DNA of 64,000 nucleotides, from positions 1 to 64,000 of the forward strand of contig NZ_JBGCCK010000006.1 of NCBI RefSeq assembly GCF_041262525.1. Reading direction: 5' to 3'. Numbering within the stretch: the stretch's first letter is position 1; each line of letters starts with the position of its first letter. A program made the translations under genes and the position numbers. The notes under the pieces were generated by a model. The model made no database searches and was not told where the DNA came from. It saw nothing but the letters and a program-made list of their open reading frames with translations. Shown here in pieces: positions 15,004 to 24,610 of this stretch. Source of the stretch: Streptacidiphilus sp041262525 (GTDB lineage: Bacteria > Actinomycetota > Actinomycetes > Streptomycetales > Streptomycetaceae).

Positions 15004-16839
15004 ATGACTGAGCTGTCCACCCAGCCGCAGACGTCCCCCCTGACACCCCCTCCCGCCCAGCCCGCCAAGCACTCCGCGATCCGGTCCCTGCTCCGGCTGT
15101 GGCCCTATGCCCGCCCGATCCGCTGGTTCCTGGTCGGATCGACCACCGCCGCGCTGCTCGCCTCGCTCTCGGCGCTGGTGATCCCGCTGGTGCTGAAGAA
15201 CATCGTCGACGGCCCGGTCGCGCACCGCGACACCTCCGGGCTCTGGCTCCAGGGCGTGCTGCTGCTCGTCCTGGGCCTGCTGGAGGCAGGGCTTTTCGGC
15301 ATGCGCCGCTGGTTGGTCGCACGCCCGCTGGCCACCGTCGAGCGGCAGATGCGCGCCGAGCTGTACGCGAAGCTGCAGCGGCTGCCGGTCTCCTTCCACG
15401 ACCGCTGGGCCTCGGGACAGCTGCTCTCGCGGGCGACGTCGGACATGTACACCATCCGGCTCTTCCTCGCCTTCCCGCTGATCTTCCTGATCGTCAACTC
15501 GATGGTCTTCCTCACCGGCATCGGCATCATGTTCAGCCTCGACTGGCAGCTCGCGCTGATCACGGTGCTCCCCGCGGTGCCGCTGATCGTGCTCTGCTCC
15601 TACTTCGAGCGCCGCTACTCGGCGGCCGCGCGCCTCTCCCAGGACCAGAACGGCGACCTCGCCACGGTCCTGGAGGAGTCCGTGCTCGGCATCCGAATCC
15701 TCAAGTCCTTCGGCCGCCACCGCACCATGGCCGCCCGCTACCGCGCCCAGGCCGAGCTGCTGCGCAGCACGGAGTTGCGAAAGGCGCGGCTGCTGGCCGA
15801 CCTCTGGGCGGTCATCGTCGGCCTGCCCGAGCTCGCCCTCGGCATCTCGCTGGCGGTCGGCGTGGTCCAGGTCGCACACGGCAGCACCACGGCGGGCACG
15901 CTGGTCGGCTTCCTGTCCACGGCGCTGTCGCTGCGCTGGCCGGTGGAGTCGCTGGGCTGGCTGCTGGCCTACAGCAACGAGGCGGCGACGGCGACGGACC
16001 GGTTCTTCGAGGTCATGGACGCCCGCCCCGCCGACGCGGAGGACGCTGCGGCGGGTTCCCCCCGCGCCTCACGGGCGGGCGAGCGCGACGGCATCCGGCT
16101 GGAGGGCGTGCGCTTCCGCTACCCGGACGCGCCCGCCGACTCCCCCGACCTGCTGTCCGGCGTCGACCTGCACATCCGCTCCGGCGAGACGATGGCGCTG
16201 GTCGGCCTCACCGGCAGCGGCAAGACCACGCTGACGGCACTCCTCCCCCGCCTGTACGAGACCAACGACGGCCGGATCACCCTCGACGGCACGGACATCC
16301 GCGAGCTGTCCCGGGCCCGGCTGCGCGAGCTGGTGTCGATGGCCTTCGAGGAGCCGACGCTCTTCTCCGCCTCGGTGCGCGAGAACGTGCTGATGGGCGC
16401 GCCGGAGGCACCGGACGAGTCCTTCGAGCGGGCCCTGGACGTCGCGCAGGCGCAGTTCGCCCGCGGCCTGCCGGAGGGCGCGGACACCCAGGTCGGCGAG
16501 CAGGGCCTGAGCCTCTCCGGCGGCCAGCGCCAGCGCCTCGCGCTGGCTCGCGCGGTCGTCGGCGCGCCGGACTTCCTGGTACTGGACGACCCGCTCTCGG
16601 CCCTGGACGTGCACACCGAGGCCCTCGTCGAGCAGGCCCTGCGTCAGGTCCTGGCCGAGACGACGGCCCTGGTCGTCGCCCACCGGCCGAGCACGGTGAT
16701 GCTGGCCGACCGCGTCGCCCTGCTGGCGGACGGCCGGATCACGGCGGTGGGCACGCATCACGAACTACTGGAATCGAACCCGGACTACCGGGAGCTGATG
16801 TCGGGCGAACGAGTCGAGGACGGGAGCCTCACGCGATGA
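15004..16839 (+). CDS. Heterodimeric ABC exporter, degenerate-site subunit
   Basis: 611 aa from the ATG at 15004; an in-frame GTG at 14941 is possible. Six-helix exporter membrane domain (about 30-320), then a nucleotide-binding domain with Walker A GLTGSGKT at 401-408, signature LSGGQ at 504-508 and Walker B LVLDD. The position of the catalytic glutamate is Asp529. An Asp there marks the non-hydrolysing site of asymmetric exporters such as TM287/288. Its stop overlaps the start of the partner gene (ATGA). Function: ATP-driven export across the inner membrane; multidrug or lipid-like substrates are usual, but none can be assigned. Confidence 0.93.
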   Translation: MTELSTQPQTSPLTPPPAQPAKHSAIRSLLRLWPYARPIRWFLVGSTTAALLASLSALVIPLVLKNIVDGPVAHRDTSGLWLQGVLLLVLGLLEAGLFGMRRWLVARPLATVERQMRAELYAKLQRLPVSFHDRWASGQLLSRATSDMYTIRLFLAFPLIFLIVNSMVFLTGIGIMFSLDWQLALITVLPAVPLIVLCSYFERRYSAAARLSQDQNGDLATVLEESVLGIRILKSFGRHRTMAARYRAQAELLRSTELRKARLLADLWAVIVGLPELALGISLAVGVVQVAHGSTTAGTLVGFLSTALSLRWPVESLGWLLAYSNEAATATDRFFEVMDARPADAEDAAAGSPRASRAGERDGIRLEGVRFRYPDAPADSPDLLSGVDLHIRSGETMALVGLTGSGKTTLTALLPRLYETNDGRITLDGTDIRELSRARLRELVSMAFEEPTLFSASVRENVLMGAPEAPDESFERALDVAQAQFARGLPEGADTQVGEQGLSLSGGQRQRLALARAVVGAPDFLVLDDPLSALDVHTEALVEQALRQVLAETTALVVAHRPSTVMLADRVALLADGRITAVGTHHELLESNPDYRELMSGERVEDGSLTR

Positions 16840-18746
16840 GCGTGACCGAGACGGAACAGACAGAACGAGCGGAAGAGGATCCGCAGTCCGCGACGCGCGC
16901 GGCGGAGTCCGAGCCGGAGGCGGGCTCCCCCGCCGCCGGCCGGCCCGCCGCGGACGCCACCGCTGACGGCGAGGACATCCCCGTCCCGCCGGGCGCTCCG
17001 CGCGCGCTGCTGCGCTCGCTGCTCGGCCCGCACAAGGCGCGGATCGCGCTGGCGATGGTCATGATCATGATCCAGCAGGCGGCACTGCAGGTCGGCCCGC
17101 TGCTGGTCTCCTACGCGATCGACCGCGGCATCCCCGCCCTGCGCGACCACGACTGGGGGCCGCTGATCGCGGTGACGGCCGGATACCTCGGCTGCGCGGC
17201 CCTGGCCACGCTGCTCCAGCGCGCCTTCATCCGGCTCTCCGGCGTGGTCAACCAGGCCATCCTGCTGGAGATGCGCCGCCGGATCTTCCGCCATGCCCAG
17301 GCGCTGAGCCTGGACTTCCATGAGCGCTACACCTCGGGACGGGTCATCTCCCGCGCCACCAGCGACGTGGACACCGTGCGCGAGCTGTTGAACGAGGGCC
17401 TCCAGGAACTGCTTTCGGTCGTGCTCTCGCTCGTCTACATCAGCCTGCTGCTGCTGGTGATGGACTGGAGGCTGGGCCTCGCCTCGCTCGCCTCGGTGCT
17501 GCCGATCTACCTGTTCACCCGCGGTTACCGGCGGCGCTCGCAGGTCATCTACCGGCGCTCGCGCACGGCCGTGGCCAGCGTGATCGTGCGCTTCACCGAG
17601 ACGATGAACGGCATCCGCCCGGTGCAGGCGTTCCGCCGCGAGGCGGCGAACGAGAAGGCCTTCGCGGTCTCCAACAACGACTACGCCGACTCCAACGCGC
17701 TCGGCCTGCTGTCGATGGCCCGCTTCGTCGCGTCCTCGCGGGCGACCGCGAACGTGTGGATCACCGGCATCGTCATCTGGGGCGCGTTCCTGGTCGCCCA
17801 GGGCAGCCTGCAGCTGGGTGTGCTGGCCGCGTTCGTGCTCTACCTGCGCCGGCTGTTCGACCCGATCGACCACGTGGCGATGTTCCTGAACAGCTATCAG
17901 TCGGCCTCGGCGGCACTGGAGAAGATCGCGGGCCTGCTGGCCCACGAGCCCTCCGTGCCGGAGCCGGCCGAGCCCACGCCACTGCCCGAGAAGACCGAGG
18001 GCGCGATCCCGGGCCGCGAGGTCGACTTCGAGGACGTCGCCTTCTCCTACCGCACGGGCAAGCAGGTGCTCCCCGCGTTCGACCTGCGCATCCCGGCCGG
18101 TCAGAGCGTGGCCGTGGTCGGCGCGACAGGCGCGGGCAAGTCGACGCTGGCCAAGTTGCTGGCCCGGTTCTACGACCCGACCCAGGGTCAGGTCACCCTC
18201 GACGGCGTCGACCTGCGCGACCTCACCACGCCGGAGCTGCGGCGCGGCGTGGTCATGGTGACGCAGGAGTCCTTCCTCTTCTCCGGCACGGTCGCGGAGA
18301 ACATCGCGATCGGCAGGCCGGACGCGAGCCGGGAGGAGGTCGAGGCGGCGGCGAAGGCGATCGGGGCGTACGAGTTCATCGCGGCGCTGCCGGAGGGCTT
18401 CGACACCGACGTCCGCAAGCGCGGCGGCCGGATCTCGGCCGGCCAGCGTCAGTTGGTCGCCTTCGCGCGGGCTCTGCTGGCGGACCCCGCGGTGCTCATC
18501 CTTGACGAGGCGACGTCCTCCCTGGACGTCCCGGGCGAGCAGGCGGTCCAGCGCGCCATGCACACCGTCCTGGCCGGACGGACTGCTGTGATCATCGCCC
18601 ACCGCCTCTCGACGGTGGAGATCGCGGACCGCGTCCTGGTCATGGAGCAGGGCCACATCGTCGAGGACGGCACCCCTGCGGAGCTCATCGCGGGCACGGG
18701 CCGCTTCAGCGCTCTGCACCAAGCTTGGCGCGACAGCCTGGTGTAA
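16836..18746 (+). CDS. Heterodimeric ABC exporter, catalytic subunit
   Basis: 636 aa. An acidic disordered N-terminus (about 55 residues) precedes the exporter membrane domain and nucleotide-binding domain. Walker A is GATGAGKS at 429-436 and Walker B ILDEATSSLD has the catalytic Glu558. The signature is ISAGQ (533-537) rather than LSGGQ. This complements the partner: its LSGGQ faces this subunit's intact Walker B, forming one active site, while this ISAGQ faces the partner's Asp site. The gene starts inside the partner's stop codon. It is followed by an inverted-repeat element. Confidence 0.94.
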   Translation: MSVTETEQTERAEEDPQSATRAAESEPEAGSPAAGRPAADATADGEDIPVPPGAPRALLRSLLGPHKARIALAMVMIMIQQAALQVGPLLVSYAIDRGIPALRDHDWGPLIAVTAGYLGCAALATLLQRAFIRLSGVVNQAILLEMRRRIFRHAQALSLDFHERYTSGRVISRATSDVDTVRELLNEGLQELLSVVLSLVYISLLLLVMDWRLGLASLASVLPIYLFTRGYRRRSQVIYRRSRTAVASVIVRFTETMNGIRPVQAFRREAANEKAFAVSNNDYADSNALGLLSMARFVASSRATANVWITGIVIWGAFLVAQGSLQLGVLAAFVLYLRRLFDPIDHVAMFLNSYQSASAALEKIAGLLAHEPSVPEPAEPTPLPEKTEGAIPGREVDFEDVAFSYRTGKQVLPAFDLRIPAGQSVAVVGATGAGKSTLAKLLARFYDPTQGQVTLDGVDLRDLTTPELRRGVVMVTQESFLFSGTVAENIAIGRPDASREEVEAAAKAIGAYEFIAALPEGFDTDVRKRGGRISAGQRQLVAFARALLADPAVLILDEATSSLDVPGEQAVQRAMHTVLAGRTAVIIAHRLSTVEIADRVLVMEQGHIVEDGTPAELIAGTGRFSALHQAWRDSLV

Positions 18747-18750
18747 CCAA

Positions 18751-18850
18751 GGGGCGCGGGGAACTGCGCGACAAGCCACCGATGTGGTGTGTCGCCGAAC
18801 GAGCAGGGCCATCCGCACAGGGTGGTTGCTCGCGCAGTTCCTCGCGCCCC
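18751..18850 (+). repeat. Inverted-repeat element, copy 2, orientation A
   Basis: 100 bp, bounded by GGGGCGCGGGGAACTGCGCGA and its inverse TCGCGCAGTTCCTCGCGCCCC (written here as two 21-nt arms that differ at one base from perfect pairing). The core GCAGGGCCATCCGC is present. It lies between convergent genes, starting 5 bp after the exporter stop codon, where a bidirectional terminator would be expected. Confidence 0.9.
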
Positions 18851-18869
18851 TACGTGTTGCAACTGTCCG

Positions 18870-20690
18870 TCAGGAATAGAGCGGGACGCCCCCGCGAACG
18901 AGCCGCCAGCCGTTGAGGTAGAAGTCTGCCGGGTTGATCTGGCCCTTCGCCTTCACCCACGCGATGATCGTGTTGCGGATCTCGTCCGACGCGCTCCAGA
19001 CCATCTGCGCCGTGGCAACATGCGGGAAGTTGCCGCCGCCGTTGCCGCGGTAGTTGTTCACCGCGAGGACGAACTGCGCCGTGTCGGCCAGCGGCGCGCC
19101 CGCGTACTTCAGGTTGGTGATCCGGGAGCCGACCGGCTGGGACACATCGATGTCGTAGCTCAGGCCGTAGATCTCGTCGAAGTTGTAGTCCGGCCGGTTG
19201 TTGGCGTTGGTCAGCGCCGACTCCACGATCGGCGCACCCACCGCCAGCGTGTTGAAGTACTCCGCCGTGTACTCCAGGTAGTCCCGCAGCTGAGCACCCG
19301 TCATCAGCTTCGCTTCGAGCGTGTTCTCGTAGATGTAGAGCCCGGCCGCGTCGCGCAGACGCACCGTTCCGGAGGGGATGTCCGCCGTCCGGTTGAACGG
19401 GGCCGCCTGGGCCAGCACCGGCAGGTTGGCGTAGGAGGTCGAGGCCAGGGCCGCCTTCACCGTGTCGGCCTGGACCTTGCCGATCAGGTCCACGATCGGC
19501 ACGCACTGGAACGGCGCCCGAGCGATCGACAGGTCCTGGGTGCAGGTGCCGATGGTCTGGTTGACGTAGGCCCGCACGGCCGCGTGCTCCTGCTGGACCA
19601 GCGCGGCGATCTTCGGGTCCTCGTCCACGGTGTTGCTGTTGAGGACGCTCGCGGTGCAAGAGGTGACCTGCCACTGGTGGTCGACCAGCTCGACCACGAA
19701 GTCGAAGCGGGAGAGCCGGAAACCCCAGCAGTAGGGCTCGGAGAGGACGACCGTCTTGCCGGTCGCGGTGTTGGTGACCAGCCGCTGCGGCACCTCCTTG
19801 TGGGTGTGGCCGACGAGCACCGCGTCGATGCCGGGGACGGTCGCCGCCATCGCGGCGGACGCGTCCTCCGCGTAGGGGAGCTGGTCGCCCCAGGAGCTGG
19901 GCTCGTCGATGCCGGAGTGCGCGGAGACGACCACCACGTCCGCGCCCGCGCTGCGCACGCGCGGGACGTGGATCGCGGCCTGCTCGGGGATGCCGTTGAA
20001 GGTCATCTTCCCGGCGACGTTGTCCTTGTCCCAGATCGCGATGCCGGGGTTGGTCAGCCCGAGGATGCCGACCTTGATGTGCGGGCCGTGCGGGACGCGG
20101 AGCTTCTTGATGATGTAGGGCGGGAAGGCCGGACGGTTGGTCTTCGCGTCGATCGCGTTGGCGGCGAGCAGCGGGAAGTGGCACTGCCGCTCGAACGCGC
20201 GGACGGTGTCGATGCCGTAGTTGAACTCGTGGTTCCCGAGCGCCGCGGCGTCGTAGCGCATGGCGTTCATGGCCAGCGCCATGGGGTGCCGCGGGGCCTT
20301 GTACTCGGGCTCGGCGGTGATCGGGTCGACGCGGGCGTAGTAGTAGCTGAGCTGGGTGCCCTGGATGATGTCGCCCGCGTCGATCAGCAGCACCCGGTCG
20401 TGGCCGACCTCGTCGCGGACCTGCTGGACCAGCGTCGATATCTTCGCGAGGCCGACGTCGTTCTGGGCCTTGTCCTCGTACTCGGCGTCGGTGAAGTAGT
20501 CCCAGTTGAGCGCGTGTCCGTGGACGTCGGTGGTCCCGAGGACGGTGAAGGACCAGATCTTCGGCTGCTTGCCGGACGCCGACTGCGGCTGCGCCGCCGA
20601 GGCCGGCGTGGCAGCGGCGGTTCCGGCGACGGCGACCCCGGCCGCGACTGCGGCCGTTCCGGCGACGAACTCTCTGCGCTTCAGGGACAT
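18870..20690 (-). CDS. Tat-exported 5'-nucleotidase / 2',3'-cyclic phosphodiesterase family protein
   Basis: 606 aa. A twin-arginine signal (KRREF at 4-8, Ala-rich hydrophobic core, ASA cleavage site near 33) sends it out in folded form. The metallophosphoesterase domain has GTTDVHGH at 52-59, a GD site in LLIDAGDIIQG, ALGNHEFNYG and VGHTHKE, together binding two metal ions. The C-terminal nucleotidase domain includes NTLEAKLMTG and AVNNYRGNGGG for base binding. It releases phosphate from extracellular nucleotides. Its C-terminus is only 20 bp from the inverted-repeat element. The ATG has GGAG 6 nt upstream. Confidence 0.93.
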   Translation of the reverse strand: MSLKRREFVAGTAAVAAGVAVAGTAAATPASAAQPQSASGKQPKIWSFTVLGTTDVHGHALNWDYFTDAEYEDKAQNDVGLAKISTLVQQVRDEVGHDRVLLIDAGDIIQGTQLSYYYARVDPITAEPEYKAPRHPMALAMNAMRYDAAALGNHEFNYGIDTVRAFERQCHFPLLAANAIDAKTNRPAFPPYIIKKLRVPHGPHIKVGILGLTNPGIAIWDKDNVAGKMTFNGIPEQAAIHVPRVRSAGADVVVVSAHSGIDEPSSWGDQLPYAEDASAAMAATVPGIDAVLVGHTHKEVPQRLVTNTATGKTVVLSEPYCWGFRLSRFDFVVELVDHQWQVTSCTASVLNSNTVDEDPKIAALVQQEHAAVRAYVNQTIGTCTQDLSIARAPFQCVPIVDLIGKVQADTVKAALASTSYANLPVLAQAAPFNRTADIPSGTVRLRDAAGLYIYENTLEAKLMTGAQLRDYLEYTAEYFNTLAVGAPIVESALTNANNRPDYNFDEIYGLSYDIDVSQPVGSRITNLKYAGAPLADTAQFVLAVNNYRGNGGGNFPHVATAQMVWSASDEIRNTIIAWVKAKGQINPADFYLNGWRLVRGGVPLYS

Positions 20691-20715
20691 AGGGGCTCCA
20701 GTTCACGGATGGCAT

Positions 20716-20741
20716 CTACGCGCGGTGAGCAACGCGCGTAG
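20716..20741 (-). promoter_or_regulatory. Perfect 9-bp hairpin in the nucleotidase leader
   Basis: CTACGCGCG and CGCGCGTAG pair around an 8-nt loop, 25 nt upstream of the nucleotidase start and 70 nt after the epimerase stop. It may be the terminator of the epimerase gene or a leader element or operator of the nucleotidase gene. Confidence 0.45.
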
Positions 20742-20811
20742 AAGTTTGCCGGGTGATCCGTTGCGACGGAAGCCCCCTGACGTTTCGTCGAAGGAAACAA
20801 CCGGTGGCGGA

Positions 20812-21789
20812 TCAGATACGCGCGCCCCCAGGCCGCGGGTCCGCCAGTACGGCCGCTTCCTGCTCCGGCGAGAAGCCGCACGTCAGCGGCGGCTCGCCGC
20901 GGTCGCGGTCCCAGGCGAGGACGTCGGCCGCCGTCTGCGAGAGCGGAGTCGCGGGCAGGCCGGCCGCGCGAGCGCGGGCGGCGTCACGCTGCTGGGTCGC
21001 CCAGGCCGCGCGCACCAGCGGGAAGCGCGGGGCGAGTTCGGCCGGGATCCGCACGAGATCCACCTCCGTGCCCGCCGCGCGGGCGCAGCTCCGCACGAGA
21101 CCACCGAGGGTCGTCGGTTCGGCCGGTCCCACCGCGTTGAAGACGCCGGGGCGCTCATCCTCGACCAGCCGACGCACCAACCCGGCCAGGTCGCGCACGT
21201 CCAGGACCTGCACCGGCTGCTCCGGATCGCCGGGCAGGGCGACCCGTCCGCCGCGTGCGGCGCGGCGCACCCAGTAGGTGAAGAGGTCCGAGTGATCGTG
21301 CGGCCCCACCAGCTGCCCGGGGCGCACGATCGTCGCCCGTTCGCCGTAACGGGCCAGGACGTCGTCCTCGCAGGCCACCTTGGACGGTCCGTAGGTGGCG
21401 TTGTCCAGGTCCTCGACCTGCTCGACCGTCCGCACGGGCGGCCGACGCGGCGTGTCCTCGTCCGCGCCAGGGCCGACGCCCTCCTCCTGGTAGACGGCGG
21501 TGCTGGAGATGAAGACGTAGCGGCCGACCCTGTCGCCCAGCGCGTCCATCGCCTGCCCGACCTGCCGGGGAAGGTAGCCGCTCACATCGACGACGGCGTC
21601 CCAGCTGCCGCCGCGCAGCGCCGTGTAGTCGCCGGTGTCGCGGTCACCGACAAGGCGTGACGCCTCGGGGAAGAGTTCCGCTCCCGTCTTCCCCCGGCCG
21701 AAGAGGGTCACCTCGGCGCCGCCGTCGAGAGCCTCCGCGACGATGGCGCGGCCCACGAAGGCGGTGCCGCCAAGAACAAGAATGCGCAT
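20812..21789 (-). CDS. NAD-dependent epimerase/dehydratase (extended SDR)
   Basis: 325 aa. The N-terminal nucleotide-binding motif is GGTAFVGR (family GxxGxxG with the second Gly changed to Ala-Phe). The catalytic region reads FISSTAVYQ, and the Tyr-x3-Lys pair is YGPSK. An Asp-rich DVRDLA segment follows in the substrate domain. The closest general group is the reductase-like extended SDRs common in actinomycetes; the substrate is unknown. The ATG at 21789 lacks a ribosome-binding site but is preceded by TAGGGT and 8 nt, suggesting a leaderless transcript. Confidence 0.88.
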   Translation of the reverse strand: MRILVLGGTAFVGRAIVAEALDGGAEVTLFGRGKTGAELFPEASRLVGDRDTGDYTALRGGSWDAVVDVSGYLPRQVGQAMDALGDRVGRYVFISSTAVYQEEGVGPGADEDTPRRPPVRTVEQVEDLDNATYGPSKVACEDDVLARYGERATIVRPGQLVGPHDHSDLFTYWVRRAARGGRVALPGDPEQPVQVLDVRDLAGLVRRLVEDERPGVFNAVGPAEPTTLGGLVRSCARAAGTEVDLVRIPAELAPRFPLVRAAWATQQRDAARARAAGLPATPLSQTAADVLAWDRDRGEPPLTCGFSPEQEAAVLADPRPGGARI

Positions 21790-21879
21790 GACGCCCGACC
21801 CTACTGACAGCGGCGGGCGCCGGCACCGGAATTGTCCCGCTGCCCGCACCCGCCGCCTACGACCTGCGCCCAGTAACCG

Positions 21880-24597
21880 CTAGCGCAGCACGCCGTCGCT
21901 GAACCCTGTCGCCTCCGCCGGGACGGCGACCAGACCCAGCTCCGACTCCGTCGCCAGCAAGCGGTGGCTCGGCAGGATCCGGACCGTGTAGCCGAACGGC
22001 CCCGTCCGGCTCAGCTCCAGCGGGCCCTCGTAGCGCCAGCGGCCGTCCACGTCGGCGCGGTCGGACGGCTTCAGCGAGACCGTCGCCACGTCCGTGATCA
22101 CGTCCGCGTCGTCCACTCGCCCGGAGACGACCTGGACGTCCACATCCGACGGGTCGAGACCGTCGAGCTGCACCTGGACCCGGAGCGTCAGCGTGCTGCC
22201 CAGCTCCGGCGCGTCCGCGCCACCCGCCGCCTCGACGTGTTCGACCCTGACCTGCGCCCAGCGCGCGCGGATCCGGCCCTTCCAGGCGGCCAGCTCCCGC
22301 GCTCCCGCGTACGTCGTCGCGCTGCCCGGGGTCGAATCGGGCGCGGCGAGTGCGCGCTGCGCCTCCGCCGCCGGGGCGTACAGGCGCTCGACGTACTCCC
22401 TGACCATGCGTCCGGCCAGCACCTTCGGGCCGAGGGTGACCAGCGTGTGGCGGACCATCTGGATCCACCGACGGGGCAGGCCCTGCCCGTCGCGGTCGTA
22501 GTAGCGCGGCGCGACCTGGTGCTCGATCAGGTCGTAGAGGGCGGCCGACTCGATCTCGTCACGCCGGTCCTCGTCGGGCTCGCCGTCCGCGGTCGGGATC
22601 GCCCAGCCGTTGCCGCCGTCGAACCACTCGTCCCACCAGCCGTCCAGCACGGAGAGGTTGAGTGCGCCGTTGAGCGCCGCCTTCATGCCGCTGGTGCCAC
22701 AGGCTTCCAGCGGGCGCAGCGGGTTGTTCAGCCAGACGTCGCAGCCGGGGTAGAGCTTGGCGGCCATGTCCATGTCGTAGTCGGGCAGGAAGACGATCCG
22801 GTGGCGCACCGCGGGGTCGTCCGCGAAGGCGACCAGCTTCTGGATCAGCGCCTTGCCGCCGTCGTCCGCCGGGTGGGCCTTGCCTGCGACGACGATCTGG
22901 ATCGGCCGGGTCGGGTGCAGCAACAGGCCGCGCAGCCGCTCCTGGTCACGCAGCATCAGGGTGAGCCGCTTGTACGAGGGGACGCGCCGGGCGAAGCCGA
23001 TGGTCAGCACGTCCGGGTCCAGTACCGCCCCCGTCCAGCCCAGCTCGGCGTTGCCCGCGCCGCGCTGACGCCAGGAGGCGCGCACGCGGGCGCGTGCCTC
23101 GTCCACGAGCTGGGCGCGCAGCCGGCGGCGCAGCTCCCAGATCTCCCCGTCGGCGATGGCGTCGATACCGTCCCAGCGGCGGGACTCCCCCAGCACCATC
23201 GCGTCGTCGATCCGCTCGGTGCCGAGCTCGCGCGCGGCCAGCCGGACGACCTCGGGGTCGATCCAGGTCGGCGCGTGGACGCCGTTGGTGATCGAGGTGA
23301 TCGGCACCTCGGCGGCGTCGAAGCCCGGCCAGAGGCCGCTGAACATGCCTCGGCTGACCTGGCCGTGCAGCAGGCTCACGCCGTTGGCGCGCTGGGCGAG
23401 GCGCAGTCCCATCGCGGCCATGTTGAACAGGGCGGGGTCGCCACCGGTCCAGGTCTCCGCGCCGAGCGCGAGCACCCGGTCCACCGGCACGCCGCCGAGC
23501 GGCTCACCCACGCCGCGGGCGCCTGCGCCGACCGGCCCGGCCGCGCTCGACGGGCCGTCAGCCGCGAAGTGCCGGTGCACGATCTGCCGGTCGAAGCGGT
23601 CGATCCCGGCCGGGACCGGGGTGTGCGTGGTGAAGAGCGTGCCGGCCCGCACCGCCTCCAGCGCGGCGTCGAAGTCGAGCCCGGCGCCGCCCGCTTCCGC
23701 CGGACGGGTGAGTTCGCGGATGCGCTCGACGCCGAGGAAGCCTGCGTGTCCCTCGTTCGTGTGGAAGACCTCGGGCTCGGCGTGGCCGGTGAGCCGGCAG
23801 AAGGTGCGCACCGCACGCACGCCGCCGATGCCGAGCAGCATCTCCTGGAGCAGCCGGTGCTCGCTGCCGCCGCCGTAGAGGCGGTCGGTCACGTCGCGCG
23901 CCCGCGCGTCGTTCTCCTCGATGTCGGAGTCGAGCATCAGCAGCGGCACCCGGCCGACCTGGGCCTTCCAGATCTGCGCGTGCAGCTGCCGCCCGCCCGG
24001 CAGGGCGAGGACGACGGTGCTCGGGCTGCCGTCGGGCTCGCGCAGCAGGCTGACGGCCAGTTCGTTCGGGTCGAGCAGCGGGTAGCGCTCCTGCTGCCAG
24101 CCGTCGCGGGAGAGGGACTGGCGGAAGTAGCCGTGGCGGTAGAGCAGCCCGACGCCGATGATGGGGACACCGAGGTCGCTGGCGGCCTTGAGGTGGTCGC
24201 CGGCCAGGATGCCGAGGCCGCCGGAGTACTGCGGGAGCGCCGCGGTGATGCCGAACTCGGGCGAGAAGTAGGCGATGGCTGTCGGCAGCTCGCGGCCGCG
24301 CTGCTGCTGGTACCAGCGCGGTCCGGCCAAGTAGTCGCGCAGGTCCTCCTCGGCGTCGTGCAGGCGGCGCAGGAAGCGTCTGTCGGCGGCCAGGGCGGAG
24401 AGTCGCTGGCCGGAAACGGCGCCCAGTAGGCGCACCGGGTCGCAACCGGTGGCCTCCCACACCTCGGGATCGACGGAGCGGAACAGCTCGCGCGTCTCGT
24501 GGTGCCAGGACCAGCGTAGGTTGAGTGCCAACTCACCGAGGGCCTGGAGGGGTTCGGGCAGGACGGTGCGGACCGTGAAACGTCGGATTGCCTTCAC
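21880..24597 (-). CDS. glgP: Glycogen (alpha-1,4-glucan) phosphorylase
   Basis: 905 aa from the GTG at 24597. It removes glucose-1-phosphate from the non-reducing ends of glycogen. An N-terminal DUF3417 domain begins with AIRRFTVRTVLPEPL, the actinobacterial form. The pyridoxal-phosphate lysine lies in GTSGMKA, and PQYSGGLGILAGDHLKAASDLG is the glycine-rich phosphate region (split here at its centre). It is divergent from glgE. In S. coelicolor a glgP gene likewise adjoins glgE, as far as I recall. Together they place glycogen breakdown beside synthesis from maltose-1-phosphate. The start has no ribosome-binding site and a leaderless -10 box. Confidence 0.95.
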   Translation of the reverse strand: MKAIRRFTVRTVLPEPLQALGELALNLRWSWHHETRELFRSVDPEVWEATGCDPVRLLGAVSGQRLSALAADRRFLRRLHDAEEDLRDYLAGPRWYQQQRGRELPTAIAYFSPEFGITAALPQYSGGLGILAGDHLKAASDLGVPIIGVGLLYRHGYFRQSLSRDGWQQERYPLLDPNELAVSLLREPDGSPSTVVLALPGGRQLHAQIWKAQVGRVPLLMLDSDIEENDARARDVTDRLYGGGSEHRLLQEMLLGIGGVRAVRTFCRLTGHAEPEVFHTNEGHAGFLGVERIRELTRPAEAGGAGLDFDAALEAVRAGTLFTTHTPVPAGIDRFDRQIVHRHFAADGPSSAAGPVGAGARGVGEPLGGVPVDRVLALGAETWTGGDPALFNMAAMGLRLAQRANGVSLLHGQVSRGMFSGLWPGFDAAEVPITSITNGVHAPTWIDPEVVRLAARELGTERIDDAMVLGESRRWDGIDAIADGEIWELRRRLRAQLVDEARARVRASWRQRGAGNAELGWTGAVLDPDVLTIGFARRVPSYKRLTLMLRDQERLRGLLLHPTRPIQIVVAGKAHPADDGGKALIQKLVAFADDPAVRHRIVFLPDYDMDMAAKLYPGCDVWLNNPLRPLEACGTSGMKAALNGALNLSVLDGWWDEWFDGGNGWAIPTADGEPDEDRRDEIESAALYDLIEHQVAPRYYDRDGQGLPRRWIQMVRHTLVTLGPKVLAGRMVREYVERLYAPAAEAQRALAAPDSTPGSATTYAGARELAAWKGRIRARWAQVRVEHVEAAGGADAPELGSTLTLRVQVQLDGLDPSDVDVQVVSGRVDDADVITDVATVSLKPSDRADVDGRWRYEGPLELSRTGPFGYTVRILPSHRLLATESELGLVAVPAEATGFSDGVLR

Positions 24598-24604
24598 CCA
24601 AGCG

Positions 24605-24610
24605 AAGATA
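24605..24610 (-). promoter_or_regulatory. -10 box of a leaderless glgP promoter
   Basis: On the minus strand TATCTT is followed by exactly 7 nt and the GTG start of glgP. No ribosome-binding site is present. The -35 is weak. Confidence 0.5.
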
